Assembly (NCBI GenBank): GCA_016700115.1
Contig: CP064999.1
Location: 5,699,501-5,763,500 of the forward strand
DNA length: 64,000 nt
Direction: 5' to 3'
Source: Sphingobacteriales bacterium
GTDB lineage: Bacteria > Bacteroidota > Bacteroidia > Chitinophagales > UBA2359
This document shows positions 44,602 to 53,842 of the stretch, in pieces; position 1 is the first letter of the stretch; the number at the start of each line of letters is the position of its first letter. The position numbers were made by a program, and so were the translations under genes. The notes beneath the pieces are model-generated. The model was not told the origin of the DNA, made no database searches, and was given only the letters and a program-made list of their open reading frames with translations.

Positions 44602-44613
44602 AATTTCACAGAA

Positions 44614-45900
44614 ATGAAAAAGATAAAATTCAGTATAGCAGTAATCGCAACTTTCATGTTGCTTTCGTCTTGTCATTCTCATTCTGAAAAAGACGGGCAT
44701 TCGCATGGTGAAGAAACAGCACACCATGACGAACACGAAAACACCAATACAGCCACGCTAACAGCCGAACAGATAAAATCCATAAAAATTGAGTTAGGCG
44801 GTATTGAGAAAAAGCAACTTACCGCTTCGCTCAAAGCCAACGGAATTTTAAAAGTGCCTAACCATAACAAGGCGAATGCAACGGCTTTGTCGGGTGGGGT
44901 TATCAAATCCATTTTAGTGCAAACAGGCAATACCGTCAGCAAAGGACAGGTAATTGCAACCATTGCCAACAATTCATTCATCACGTTACAGGAAGAATAT
45001 TTAAGCGTTTCTTCCAAAGCGGAGTTGGCGCAACTGGAATTTGCCCGGCAAAAAGAATTGCAGCAGGGCAACGCCACAGCATTGAAAAATTTGCAAGCAA
45101 CCGAAGCGGAGTTAAAAACATTGCAAGCCCGAAAAGCAAGTTTGCAAAAACAGTTGGAGTTAATCGGCATCAATGCAACAACACTTTCATCTGATAATAT
45201 TCAATCGGCTGTAAGCATTACAAGCCCAATCAGCGGTGCAATCAGCAACGTAATGGTAAACATCGGCACCTATGTGGATGCCAACAACCCCATTGCCGAA
45301 ATAGTTGATAACAGCCAACTGCATTTGGATTTATATGTGTATGAAAAAGATTTGCACAAACTTAAAGTTGGTCAAACTATCCATTTCACACTCACCAACA
45401 ATCCGGGCAAAGAATACGATGCAGATGTTTTTGCTATTTCAAACACTTTTGAGCAAAACACAAAAGCCGTTGCCGTTCATGCAATGGTGAAAGGAAACAA
45501 GCAGGGATTGATTGACGGCATGAGCATTACGGCATTGGTAAGTTTAGAAAACGCTACCGTTGATGCAGTGCCCACCAACGCCATTGTAAACCACGAAGGG
45601 CAGGACTACATTTTTATTGTTACCGATGCTCATAAGGAAGAAGAACATCATTCGGAAAAAGAAACTACCGAACACAAGCACGATGAAGGCGGACACCAAC
45701 ACAGCGAAAAGGAAAAACCCGAACCCAATGAAGAAGGAACAACTTTTGAGAAAATTCCAATCCGCAAAGGCACAACCGATATAGGTTACAGCGAAATTAC
45801 TTTACTGAAAGAAATTCCCGTCAACAGCAAAGTAGTGGTGAACGGGGCATTTTTCATTTTAGCTAAGATGAACAACAAAGGCGAAGCACACGCACATTAA
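44614..45900 (+). CDS. Periplasmic adaptor subunit of the metal RND pump (CzcB/CusB-like)
   Basis: A 428-residue lipoprotein-like protein. The N-terminus MKKIKFSIAVIATFMLLSSC gives a lipobox (LLSSC) with the Cys near residue 20, so it is anchored to a membrane by lipid. A barrel-sandwich lipoyl-like domain (GGVIKSILVQTGNTVSKGQVIATI) and coiled coil (residues about 125-175) are typical membrane-fusion protein features. Two His-rich stretches, HSHSEKDGHSHGEETAHHDE near the N-terminus and HHSEKETTEHKHDEGGHQHS near residue 350, should bind metal ions. It links the pump to the outer-membrane part. It starts 12 bp after czcA. Confidence 0.88.
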   Translation: MKKIKFSIAVIATFMLLSSCHSHSEKDGHSHGEETAHHDEHENTNTATLTAEQIKSIKIELGGIEKKQLTASLKANGILKVPNHNKANATALSGGVIKSILVQTGNTVSKGQVIATIANNSFITLQEEYLSVSSKAELAQLEFARQKELQQGNATALKNLQATEAELKTLQARKASLQKQLELIGINATTLSSDNIQSAVSITSPISGAISNVMVNIGTYVDANNPIAEIVDNSQLHLDLYVYEKDLHKLKVGQTIHFTLTNNPGKEYDADVFAISNTFEQNTKAVAVHAMVKGNKQGLIDGMSITALVSLENATVDAVPTNAIVNHEGQDYIFIVTDAHKEEEHHSEKETTEHKHDEGGHQHSEKEKPEPNEEGTTFEKIPIRKGTTDIGYSEITLLKEIPVNSKVVVNGAFFILAKMNNKGEAHAH

Positions 45901-45949
45901 ACAACATTTAGAGATTTACATTTCAATAACAATTAAATTAAAAATCAAA

Positions 45950-46501
45950 ATGAAAAAATCAGTTTTAACTATCATACTGGCATTTCTTTTTACAGTAACG
46001 GTTCTCTCTCTGGGATATATCTCGTTCGGGTTTTGGACAACGCTCATCTTCACTTCTGGCTTCTTAGGCGGTTTCGTCTTGTGGCTTTTTATACCTGCCA
46101 CACCATCGTTTGCCACAATAAAAGTTCCCTATTGGCTCTCATTTGCTTTGTTCATAGCTCACCGCGTAGAGGAAAAGGTATGTGGGTTCTTTGCCCGACT
46201 TGCTGAAATTACAGGAACTCCCACTCCCGAAATTACTTCGGTATCCGTTATTCTTCTTGTTCTCGCTTCGGTAGTGGCATGGCTGCTTGTTCCGTTTCTT
46301 GTTTCACGGCAATACGCTTTCGGATATTATTTAGCGTGGACATTCTTCGCAGCAATGGGCATCACAGAACTTGCACATTTCATTTTCCCATTATTTACCA
46401 AAGAGCCGTATGGCTACTTTCCCGGAATGGCAAGCGTGTTTTTTCTTGCACCGGTTGCATGGTGGGGCATGTATCGGCTTTCACGAAAACACATGATTTA
46501 G
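45950..46501 (+). CDS. HXXEE-motif membrane protein
   Basis: A 183-residue protein with five or six membrane segments. The motif HRVEE near residue 64 (FALFIAHRVEEKVCGFFA) and a late AHFIFP segment place it in the HXXEE family of uncharacterised membrane proteins, where a His and two Glu could bind a metal. It lies in the middle of the metal operon, between the adaptor and the transglutaminase-like gene, so a role in metal tolerance is plausible but unproven. Confidence 0.6.
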   Translation: MKKSVLTIILAFLFTVTVLSLGYISFGFWTTLIFTSGFLGGFVLWLFIPATPSFATIKVPYWLSFALFIAHRVEEKVCGFFARLAEITGTPTPEITSVSVILLVLASVVAWLLVPFLVSRQYAFGYYLAWTFFAAMGITELAHFIFPLFTKEPYGYFPGMASVFFLAPVAWWGMYRLSRKHMI

Positions 46502-46527
46502 GCGAACATAACATTAAATAAAAATGT

Positions 46528-47250
46528 ATGAATAGTTATCTAAAAGAAACCAAAATCCTTGATTACTCAAATGCTTCAATCCAAAAACTATTGGAGCAAC
46601 GAGAGTGGATAAATTTAGACACAGTATCCAAAGTAAAAGCCATATACAATTTTGTGAGAGATGAAATAAAATTTGGCTATAATATTTCAGATGATATACC
46701 TGCATCAGAAGTTCTGAAAGACGGTTACGGGCAATGCAATACAAAAGCCACGTTGCTAATGGCTTTGTTGCGGGCAACAGGAGTGCCTAATCGCATTCAC
46801 GGTTTTACTATTGATAAAGCTCTGCAAAAAGGAGCAATTACAGGCATTTGGTATAAACTTTCGCCTCAAAATATTTTACATAGTTGGGTTGAGATATTGG
46901 TAAACGAACAATGGTATTTTTTAGAGGGTGTGATTTTAGATAAATCATACTTAACCAAATTACAGGAAGAAAATAGTGATTGTAAAACTACCTTTTGCGG
47001 TTTCGGAGTTTATACCGAGAATTTTGAAAATCCGCCAATAGAATTTAATCTAAACAGCACATTTATTCAAGACAAAGGCATCAATCAAGACTTTGGTGTG
47101 TTTGATACACCTGATGAATTTTACTCAAAACATCAGCAAAAACTAAACGCTGCACAAAAGTTCATTTTTAGGAATATCGTTAGACACAAAATGAATAAAA
47201 ACGTGGAAAGAATTAGGAACGGAAAGGCGAACACGAATATTAAACATTAA
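46528..47250 (+). CDS. Transglutaminase-like domain protein
   Basis: A 240-residue cytoplasmic-looking protein without a signal peptide. The core is KVKAIYNFVRDEIKFGYNIS, then DGYGQCNTKATLLMALLRATGVPNRIHGF with the catalytic Cys near residue 73, then LHSWVEI with the His. A later W-Y-x-x-x-E/D segment (QWYFLEGVILD) supplies the Asp. The family includes cysteine proteases and cross-linking enzymes; the substrate is unknown. It starts 26 bp after the HXXEE gene and ends 5 bp before the CPBP gene, so these are co-transcribed. Why a cysteine hydrolase sits in a metal cassette is unclear. Confidence 0.7.
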   Translation: MNSYLKETKILDYSNASIQKLLEQREWINLDTVSKVKAIYNFVRDEIKFGYNISDDIPASEVLKDGYGQCNTKATLLMALLRATGVPNRIHGFTIDKALQKGAITGIWYKLSPQNILHSWVEILVNEQWYFLEGVILDKSYLTKLQEENSDCKTTFCGFGVYTENFENPPIEFNLNSTFIQDKGINQDFGVFDTPDEFYSKHQQKLNAAQKFIFRNIVRHKMNKNVERIRNGKANTNIKH

Positions 47251-47255
47251 AACAA

Positions 47256-48005
47256 ATGGACACATTAAACTTACTAAGCGATTACTTCCTGAGAACTCTT
47301 CCAAGTTTGATTATAGGATTAGCGTTCATCTTGCTTTTGGGAAAACAGCATTTAATCATACGGATTTTCTCATACATACTTTTGTTCATCGTTATGCGGG
47401 ACGTGATGACCCCGCTAAACATTTGGGACTTTGGAACAGAAGGTATCTTTTGGCTTAGAACCGTTGACAACCCTGTTTTTCTGCTTTTAATTTCGGGTTT
47501 ATCAATCATTCTCATCGTAGTTGTGAATAAACTCGATAAAGAAGCCAGCGAAGTATATGTTTTCAGAAAAATGTCTTATATCAAAGCTATTGGAACAGGG
47601 CTGATTGGTGCTGCAATTATTCTTGTTCCTATGTTTTTGATTTATCAGTTCGTTCCTATGGAACAAAGAGGCGGAACGGTAAATAACAGTTCAGTCTTTT
47701 TACTATCTCTGCTTGTATTCTGCGTGTCCGTCAATTTTTTAGAGGAAAGTATTTACAGGGGATATTTTCAAGGTTACATTGAGCAATTTTTTAGTCCGGC
47801 TAAATCGGCTGTTCTATCGGGTTTACTCTTTTCGTTCAGCCATATATTTTTAGCTACAACAGTTACCAATGCAGGTTGGGGAGTGCTCGCTTTCACCGCT
47901 TTTGAGGGAATTATTGCAGGATTGATACGCTCTAAAGCGGGTGTATTAGCTTCTACCATAACGCACGGTGTAGCAATATTTTTTCTCTGTTCAGGCTTGT
48001 TTTAA
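47256..48005 (+). CDS. CPBP family intramembrane metalloprotease
   Basis: A 249-residue membrane protein with about eight segments. The CAAX/CPBP (ABI) motifs are present: NFLEESIYRGYF (EExxxR) near residue 165, SFSHIFL near residue 193 and THGVAIFF near the end; the Glu pair and the two His residues form the metal site. It would cleave a substrate inside the membrane. It starts 5 bp after the transglutaminase-like gene. Role within the metal operon unknown. Confidence 0.8.
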   Translation: MDTLNLLSDYFLRTLPSLIIGLAFILLLGKQHLIIRIFSYILLFIVMRDVMTPLNIWDFGTEGIFWLRTVDNPVFLLLISGLSIILIVVVNKLDKEASEVYVFRKMSYIKAIGTGLIGAAIILVPMFLIYQFVPMEQRGGTVNNSSVFLLSLLVFCVSVNFLEESIYRGYFQGYIEQFFSPAKSAVLSGLLFSFSHIFLATTVTNAGWGVLAFTAFEGIIAGLIRSKAGVLASTITHGVAIFFLCSGLF

Positions 48006-48044
48006 AGCGACAGAAATTTCAACAGATAAATAAAAACGATAAAA

Positions 48045-50060
48045 ATGGAACATAAACACATTTACGATGCACAAGGAAAGCAGCTTTGTTGCACACAGGA
48101 AGAAAAAATCTACACCCAAGCAGGTGCAGAAGATTTAATCAAACAACCGCACGAACACAGCGAAGATGAAGAACACGACCACAGCCACAGCGAAAACAGT
48201 GCAATGAAAATGTTTGTGCCAAGCATTGTTTCGTTAGTGCTTTTACTCATTGCTATTTACTTTGATAATTTTCTGAAACCAGAATGGTTTACAGGTTGGG
48301 TAAGGATTGTTTGGTATGTAGTGGCTTATATTCCTGTGGGTTTACCCGTAATAAAAGAAGCATTTGAAAGCATTGGTAAAGGCGAGATATTTTCAGAGTT
48401 TTTGCTGATGAGCATTGCCACTATCGGAGCATTTGCCATTGGCGAATATCCCGAAGGCGTTGCCGTAATGTTGTTCTATTCCGTTGGCGAAGTGTTTCAA
48501 ACTTTAGCCGTAAAAAGAGCCAAAGCAAACATCAAGTCATTGCTTGACCAACGCCCTGATGAAGTAACCGTTTTAAAAAACAACCAGCCGCAAACAGTAA
48601 AAGCGGAAAACGTAAACATTGGCGAAATCATACAATTAAAGTCAGGCGAAAAATTAGGATTAGATGGAGAACTGTTATCAGAAACAGCATCATTCAACAC
48701 AGCAGCTTTGACAGGCGAAAGCAAACCCGATACTAAATCAAAAGGCGAAACCGTATTAGCAGGAATGATTAACCTGAACACCGTTGCACAGGTAAAAGTT
48801 ACCACTGCATACACCGACAGTAAGTTGAGCAAGATTTTGGAATTGGTTCAAAATGCCACTTCTCAAAAAGCGCCCACAGAATTATTTATCAGAAAGTTTG
48901 CAAAAATCTATACGCCAATAGTTGTGTTTTTAGCCGTTGCAATATGCTTGCTCCCCTATTTTTTCGTGGCAGATTATCAACTCAAAGATTGGCTTTACAG
49001 GGCTTTGGTATTCTTGGTTATTTCTTGTCCTTGTGCATTAGTGATAAGTATTCCGTTGGGTTATTTCGGTGGAATTGGTGCAGCAAGTAAAAACGGAATA
49101 CTGTTTAAAGGAAGTAATTTTTTAGATGCTCTTGCCAATATCCGAAATGTAGTAATGGATAAAACAGGCACAATGACCGAAGGCGTTTTTAAGGTTCAGG
49201 AAGTGATTTTTGACAATGAATTTAATCAAGCTGAAATTCTGCAAATGGTCAATGCTTTGGAAAGCCACAGCACACACCCTATTGCAACCGCCATTTACGA
49301 ATATGTTGGAAAAATAAACAGCGAAATCAAATTAGAAAATACCGAAGAAATCGCAGGACACGGATTGAGAACAAGCATAAACGGCAAAGAATTATTAGTA
49401 GGAAATTTTAAGCTGATGAATAAATTTTTTATCACTTATGGCATTGACCCTAACACCATTGTTTACACAGTAATTGCAGTGGCTTACGATAAAAAGTTTG
49501 TCGGTTATATCACCATTGCCGACAGCATAAAAGAAGATGCACAACTTACAATTGACAAATTGAAATCACTCAATGTAAAATCAACAATGTTGAGTGGCGA
49601 CAAATCAACAGTAGTAAAATTTGTTGCAGAAAAATTGGGTATCACTAATGCGTTTGGCGATTTACTGCCCGAAGATAAAGTAAGCAAGGTAAAAGAAATA
49701 AAAGCCAAAAATGAAACCGTTGCCTTTGTCGGGGACGGTGTGAATGACGCACCTGTTGTGGCATTAAGTGATGTAGGTATTGCAATGGGTGGTTTAGGAA
49801 GCGATGCCACCATTGAAACTGCCGATGTGGTAATACAAGATGATAAGCCGAGTAAAATTCCTATGGCAATCAACATCGGTAAGCAGACAAAGAAAATCGT
49901 TTGGCAAAATATCACATTGGCATTTGCAGTAAAAGGAATTGTATTAGTGCTTGGCGCAGGCGGTTTGGCTACAATGTGGGAAGCCGTTTTTGCTGATGTG
50001 GGTGTGGCATTGTTAGCTATACTGAACGCAGTAAGAATACAACAAATGAAGTTTAACTAA
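48045..50060 (+). CDS. Heavy-metal translocating P1B-type ATPase (Zn/Cd/Co-type)
   Basis: A 671-residue ATPase that exports divalent metal ions from the cytoplasm. Motifs: TGES (ALTGESKPD), the metal-binding CPC in FLVISCPCALVISIP, the phosphorylation site DKTGTMTEG, the SHP-type HP element SHSTHPIA, and GDGVNDAPVVALSDVGIAMG. The CPC with adjacent S and the final D-V-G-V-A-L-L-A segment in the last helix fit the Zn/Cd/Pb group. There is no N-terminal HMA domain; instead it has a cysteine pair (QLCCTQEEKIY) and a His-rich stretch (HEHSEDEEHDHSHSE). It is the last gene of the metal operon, with a terminator 110 bp after it. Confidence 0.92.
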   Translation: MEHKHIYDAQGKQLCCTQEEKIYTQAGAEDLIKQPHEHSEDEEHDHSHSENSAMKMFVPSIVSLVLLLIAIYFDNFLKPEWFTGWVRIVWYVVAYIPVGLPVIKEAFESIGKGEIFSEFLLMSIATIGAFAIGEYPEGVAVMLFYSVGEVFQTLAVKRAKANIKSLLDQRPDEVTVLKNNQPQTVKAENVNIGEIIQLKSGEKLGLDGELLSETASFNTAALTGESKPDTKSKGETVLAGMINLNTVAQVKVTTAYTDSKLSKILELVQNATSQKAPTELFIRKFAKIYTPIVVFLAVAICLLPYFFVADYQLKDWLYRALVFLVISCPCALVISIPLGYFGGIGAASKNGILFKGSNFLDALANIRNVVMDKTGTMTEGVFKVQEVIFDNEFNQAEILQMVNALESHSTHPIATAIYEYVGKINSEIKLENTEEIAGHGLRTSINGKELLVGNFKLMNKFFITYGIDPNTIVYTVIAVAYDKKFVGYITIADSIKEDAQLTIDKLKSLNVKSTMLSGDKSTVVKFVAEKLGITNAFGDLLPEDKVSKVKEIKAKNETVAFVGDGVNDAPVVALSDVGIAMGGLGSDATIETADVVIQDDKPSKIPMAINIGKQTKKIVWQNITLAFAVKGIVLVLGAGGLATMWEAVFADVGVALLAILNAVRIQQMKFN

Positions 50061-50169
50061 CAAAAATCAATCATTGAAATTCTTAAAATAAAATCATTAC
50101 TAAAAAATATACTGTAACAGCTGATGAAAGACATTAGTAAAGATAAACGAACTGAAAAATCAGTTAAAC

Positions 50170-50199
50170 AAAAGCCCTTGACAAATGTCAGGGGCTTTT
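50170..50199 (+). terminator. Intrinsic terminator after the P-type ATPase gene
   Basis: AAAAGCCCTTGACA (50170-50183) pairs with TGTCAGGGGCTTTT (50186-50199), with one G-T pair, and a T-run follows. This closes the metal operon and separates it from the HTH gene. Confidence 0.8.
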
Positions 50200-50250
50200 T
50201 TGTTTGTAGTGCTGTAAGGTTTACAAACATCCCGCTAAATACAAGTTCCT

Positions 50251-50481
50251 TTGCATAGTTCTTTTCCATATAAATCAAGGCAGATTATCGGTAAAAAGAT
50301 AAAGCAGGTGCGTGAGCAAAAACAACTCACGTTGGAACAGTTAGCTGATTTATTAGGAACAGACCGTCAGCATATTTGGAACATAGAAGCGGGAAGAAAA
50401 AATTTTACAATTGATTATTTAGATAAAATAGCAGAGGCGCTAAAAGTTTCACAAAGCGAATTTTTAAACACAAATATTTAA
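50251..50481 (+). CDS. XRE-family helix-turn-helix protein
   Basis: A 76-residue small DNA-binding protein. The HTH core is QIIGKKIKQVREQKQLTLEQ with LADLLGTDRQHIWNIEAGRK, the usual five-helix XRE domain (Cro/C1 type) with nothing else attached. The start is probably a TTG at the 5' end of the ORF; no ATG is present before the domain. It precedes a 253-residue hypothetical gene by 20 bp, so the two are likely one unit. It probably regulates that gene or itself. Confidence 0.8.
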   Translation: MHSSFPYKSRQIIGKKIKQVREQKQLTLEQLADLLGTDRQHIWNIEAGRKNFTIDYLDKIAEALKVSQSEFLNTNI

Positions 50482-50500
50482 TCACACAAAATCAAATAAC

Positions 50501-51262
50501 ATGGCATCAACATCAGAAACAGGTCATGCAAAAAATGTAGCAAACTTTGAAGACCTTATATCATTTTGCACAGGATACGGTGCAAGCTACAACCCGTCAA
50601 AAGTTGCGATACAGCTACCTGCTCTATCGGCAACACACGCCAATGCTTTAGCTGCATTAGCAAACATCAACGCCTTACTGCCTGCTAACACAAACGCAGT
50701 AAACGCCCGTGAAGCAGCATTTTCACCATTAAGTAAACTTGTTACAAGAGTGGTGAATGCAGCCGATGCAAGCGATGTAACCAAACAAGTAAAAGCTGAT
50801 GTAAAAACCATTGCACGAAAACTGCAAGGAAAAAGAGCGACACCAAAAAAGGACACGCCAACATCACCTGATGCACCTACACCTGCTGTAATAGCATCAG
50901 ATGCAACTGCAAAAAGCATTTCAGCATCACAAATGAGTTTTGACCAACGCATTGAAAACTTAGACAAACTCATACAACTCTTAGCGGCACAACCTGCCTA
51001 CATTCCAAACGAACCCGAACTAACCGTTGCAGGACTTACAGCTACTCTCGGCAACATGCGAAACACAAACACCGCAGCAGTAAACGCATACACCCCCGTT
51101 AGCAATGCACGCATAAACCGCGACACCATTCTCTATGCCGAAGGCACAGGACTGGTTGACTTGGCAGGTGATGTAAAGAGTTATGTAAAATCTGTATTCG
51201 GTGGCACAAGCCTGCAATACAAACAAGTAAGCGGACTAAAATTCACGAAAATCAAATCCTGA
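50501..51262 (+). CDS. Hypothetical protein, Ala/Thr/Asn-rich
   Basis: A 253-residue soluble protein without a signal peptide or membrane segment. It has two similar halves: THANALAALANINALLPANT with AVNAREAAFSPLSKLVTRV at residues 45-90, and GLTATLGNMRNTNTAAVNAY near residues 175-195, with similar helix patterns around them and a charged linker of Lys/Pro/Thr between. The pattern N-A-R-...-A-F-x-x-L suggests helical bundles, and its content (no Cys, few aromatics) is unlike the metal genes. No family recognised. It follows the HTH gene and is followed by a terminator. Confidence 0.6.
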   Translation: MASTSETGHAKNVANFEDLISFCTGYGASYNPSKVAIQLPALSATHANALAALANINALLPANTNAVNAREAAFSPLSKLVTRVVNAADASDVTKQVKADVKTIARKLQGKRATPKKDTPTSPDAPTPAVIASDATAKSISASQMSFDQRIENLDKLIQLLAAQPAYIPNEPELTVAGLTATLGNMRNTNTAAVNAYTPVSNARINRDTILYAEGTGLVDLAGDVKSYVKSVFGGTSLQYKQVSGLKFTKIKS

Positions 51263-51285
51263 CATCAGCAGACGACCTACTTAAT

Positions 51286-51321
51286 AAAGGTTTCTCCATA
51301 CATGACTTTGGAGAAACCTTT
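51286..51321 (+). terminator. Intrinsic terminator-like hairpin
   Basis: AAAGGTTTCTCCA (51286-51298) pairs perfectly with TGGAGAAACCTTT (51309-51321), followed by CTTTATTTT, 23 bp after the stop codon of the hypothetical gene. Confidence 0.75.
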
Positions 51322-51507
51322 CTTTATTTTAGAAACTTGCTACTTGACTTTAGGTAAACTCTACCACCGACAGTTTTTTCACTACTAACAAATGGAAACA
51401 AGCAACTTGATTTTGGAGAAACTTAACTTCAAAGTGGAAAAAATCAACTGCAAAAAGGAAACGACTGACTGTAAATCGGAAAGACCCTGCAACTAATGCC
51501 AACGCAT

Positions 51508-51572
51508 TTGCACTCACATTTGCTTTTGCCACAACGCACAGGCAAACGCTGCAAAAGCAAAAGAGAGTGCAA
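51508..51572. repeat. Hairpin with ACA/AGA internal loop, end of cassette 2
   Basis: TTGCACTC-ACA-TTTGCTTTTGC (51508-51529) pairs with GCAAAAGCAAA-AGA-GAGTGCAA (51551-51572). Both stems are perfect, and only the ACA and AGA triplets are unpaired. The flanking 51322-51661 has no gene. Confidence 0.7.
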
Positions 51573-51661
51573 TCTACCGCACGGGTTCACCGCAGACCCG
51601 ACAACAAACTACCAAGACAATTCAGTGCTAACCCGACACGACACCACTTCGGACAGACAGA

Positions 51662-51798
51662 AGGGCAGCACATAACATGGGCTTGCTGCAATGCGGGGTG
51701 ACGTGCTTAATTGAACGGTAGTGCTTTTTACATACTTTTGTCGTAGGTGGACAGTTTAGTGCTTTCTATTCCCGCACTGACAGCAAGCCCTCAACCGT
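51662..51798 (+). other. attC-like site C, left part (cassette 2 end), interrupted by IS copy 1
   Basis: The arm AGGGCAGCACATAAC (51662-51676) is followed by the hairpin GGGCTTGCTGCAATGCGGG (51679-51697) with CCCGCACTGACAGCAAGCCC (51771-51790). The stem has one bulge and the same A-C mismatch six bp from the loop. CCGT at 51795-51798 is then interrupted by the IS; the site resumes as CCGTTAGCAGC at 53516. Confidence 0.65.
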
Positions 51799-53515
51799 CA
51801 GGCTGTGAAAAAACTTGTTTTTTTGCAAAAACTCTCATAAAAACTGGCTATAGAATAATCCCCAAAGCCTATACTTTTGATTGGAGCGGAGATGTTTTTG
51901 AGGTTACAACTTTTGTTCAAAATGAAAAAGAGTGCTGAGAGGCAATATAAAAGTCGTTTTTTTTGAGCAAACAAGACTACTTTGGATAGTCGGGCTGCCA
52001 ATTTTTGAGCTTTATCAATAGTTCTTCCATCCCAAGTATGTTGATAGTGCGTTTGATGTTATAGACCAACAAAATCAAACTGTGTTCTCCGTTTACTTTT
52101 GATAACCCCTGAGGTTGGTGTAGTAGTAGTTCCATTGCCGTTTGATAGTTCCAAAAATATGTTCGTTGATTTCCTGCCGTTTGCGGTATTGTGCTTTTTG
52201 GGTTTGATAGCGTTCGCTGTTTTGGGCTACTACTTCGGCAAATTCGCTGCGTTCTATTTCCCTACCCCCTTTTTGCCTGCCGGTACAGAGGTGTTTTACC
52301 GGGCAGTTTTTGCAAGCAGAGGTTCTATATTTTTTAAACTTGTAGGGGGTGTAATCTCTTGCTTTGTTGTGCCATCTGCCTTTGGTCGAAAGCGTTTCGC
52401 CTTGCGGACAAGTGTAGGTGTCTGTTTCCTGGTTGTAGGTGAACTGAGTGACCAAGTAGGCTTCAGTGGTGCCGTGTGCGTTGCTGTTTACCGTTTCCTG
52501 TTGGGCAACGATGGTGGTGATGCCGGCTTCTTTGCACTCGCTTAGTTGCCAGGGCATTGTGGTAGCCTTTGTCGGCTAAAATGGTCGTGTTTTCCAATTG
52601 TAAGTTTTCTTTTGCTTCGGTGGCTATGCCACTAAGGGCATTTCTGTCGTTTTGGTTGATCGTATGGGTTGCCACCACTAAGGCTATGTTTACTATCCAC
52701 TGCTGTTTGTATATTATAGGCTACCTCTACCACCTGACCATGAATGAGCAAGGAACGGGCATCTGTATCAGTCGTACTCACTTGTGTAGCGCCTGTTTTC
52801 TCTATTTGGGATGCCAACGCTTCGTATTTCAGCTTGCCGGCTTGCAGGCGATTGATTTTCTCTTGTATCTGCTTTATCTCAGCTTGACGGTCGCTTTGGT
52901 CGTTTTGCTCTAATTCTGCTATGTATTGCTCCGTTTGACGTGAAATGTAGGCTAAGTGACGCTCTATCTTCTTCGGGTTGTAGTTTTTTTTTTGCTGTTG
53001 TTCGCCCTAATCTTTGTGCCGTCTATAGCAATTGTTTCACCACTCACCAATTCGGCATCTTTCAAAAAAAAGCAAAAACAACTTAAAGGTTTTGCGCAAC
53101 GCATCCGGATTGTCTTTGCGAAAATCGGCAATGCTGTGGTAGTTAGGCACCAAACTGTGACAAAGCCACTGCATTTCTATATTGCGGATACACTCTTTTT
53201 CGAGCTTCCGGCTGCTGCGGATGCCATTTAAATAGCCGTATAAATATATTTTCAGAAACAAAGAGGTCTCAAAAGGTGGTCTCCCTTCTGGCTTTAATGT
53301 TTGTACTTCAAAACCCAATTTTAATAAATCCAGATGTTCAACAAATGCGTCAATAAACCGAACCGGGTTATCAGCTCTGATGCTGCTCTCCAAACAGACT
53401 ATTTGCATCTGCAGGCGGGGTGTTCCTTGTAAGTATGCCATAGCATAAAATTACGCATTTTTTGTTACTTTTTAGAATATTATTGTATATTTGTTGGCAG
53501 TTTTTTCACAGGCTG
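51799..53515 (-). mobile_element. IS1182-like element, copy 1 (1717 bp)
   Basis: Ends CAGGCTGTGAAAAAACT (left) and CAGCCTGTGAAAAAACT (right, on the complement), 17 bp with one mismatch, and a CCGT repeat on both sides (51795-51798 and 53516-53519) that fits a 4-bp target duplication. The transposase lies on the minus strand. Confidence 0.85.
51977..53441 (-). pseudogene. IS1182-like transposase, frameshifted
   Basis: The full product would be about 488 residues: an N-terminal DUF772-type domain (GRPPFETSLFLKIYLYGYLN), a middle with IAIDGTKIRANNS and a coiled coil, and a C-terminal DDE domain (ILADKGYHNA, then CKNCPVKHLC and EINEHIFGTIKRQWNYY). Here the frame is broken at several places, one an A8 run where A7 would keep the frame (53063-53071). 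A stretch shared with copy 2 is nearly identical, differing mainly by one-base indels. The gene is probably inactive, or the indels are assembly errors. Confidence 0.85.
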
Positions 53516-53532
53516 CCGTTAGCAGCAAGCGT
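53516..53532 (+). other. attC-like site C, right part (start of cassette 3)
   Basis: CCGT then GTTAGCAGC-AA-GCGT (53518-53532), the first bases of cassette 3, with the target duplication of the IS overlapping the CCGT. Confidence 0.65.
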
Positions 53533-53722
53533 AACAGACGACCGTGCAACCTGACAGTAACGGACGGACGGACAAGAAAAGTAAACCATTTTGACAGACA
53601 GACAAACAAAGACAGACCATATTGAAACGGGACAACGGGTAAGCCGACACTCTTTGCTGACCCTTCTGTATTTTTTCTTTTTCCCCACCGCACATTTTTT
53701 ATTCATTTTTTTGCCACCGCAC

Positions 53723-53788
53723 AATGGCACATTGGCTTTTGCCCCGACACGCAAAAGCCCACGCTTCGGCAAAAGCCAAAGAGCCATT
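53723..53788. repeat. Hairpin with ACA/AGA internal loop, start of cassette 3
   Basis: AATGGC-ACA-TTGGCTTTTGCC (53723-53743) pairs with GGCAAAAGCCAA-AGA-GCCATT (53768-53788). Same design as 51508 and 57584. It lies directly before the first gene's promoter. Confidence 0.7.
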
Positions 53789-53804
53789 TTTCCCAACGCT
53801 TTTT

Positions 53805-53812
53805 TAACTTTG
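53805..53812 (+). promoter_or_regulatory. -7 element of cassette 3's first gene
   Basis: TAACTTTG lies 30 bp before the ATG at 53843. No TTTG at the -33 position is clear. Confidence 0.4.
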
Positions 53813-53842
53813 CATTTATAAAACATCTATAAAGACAACACT

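Larger units (their letters stand above)
39597..53517 (+). mobile_element. Cassette 2: large heavy-metal efflux cassette (carries IS copy 1)
   Basis: It begins GTTATGTGC-AA-CCCT and ends AGGG-CA-GCACATAAC (51662-51676). The matching blocks are again perfect complements, and they match no other cassette. Without the IS it is about 12.2 kb with nine genes, far longer than classical integron cassettes. Confidence 0.55.
53533..53842. other. Cassette 3 leader region without a gene
   Basis: It contains the ACA/AGA hairpin (53723-53788), a TAACTTTG -7-like element at 53805-53812 and repeated GGACGGAC-type sequence at the beginning. The long minus-strand ORFs over this stretch have no recognised protein pattern and I leave them out. 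Confidence 0.5.

Noticed and set aside
40243..45173. Minus-strand ORFs inside the RND pump and adaptor genes
   Set aside because: They are mirror frames of strongly conserved coding sequence on the plus strand.
53472..53826. Minus-strand ORFs near the start of cassette 3
   Set aside because: They overlay the IS end, the recombination arm and the hairpin, and the peptides are rich in Lys/Arg with no pattern.
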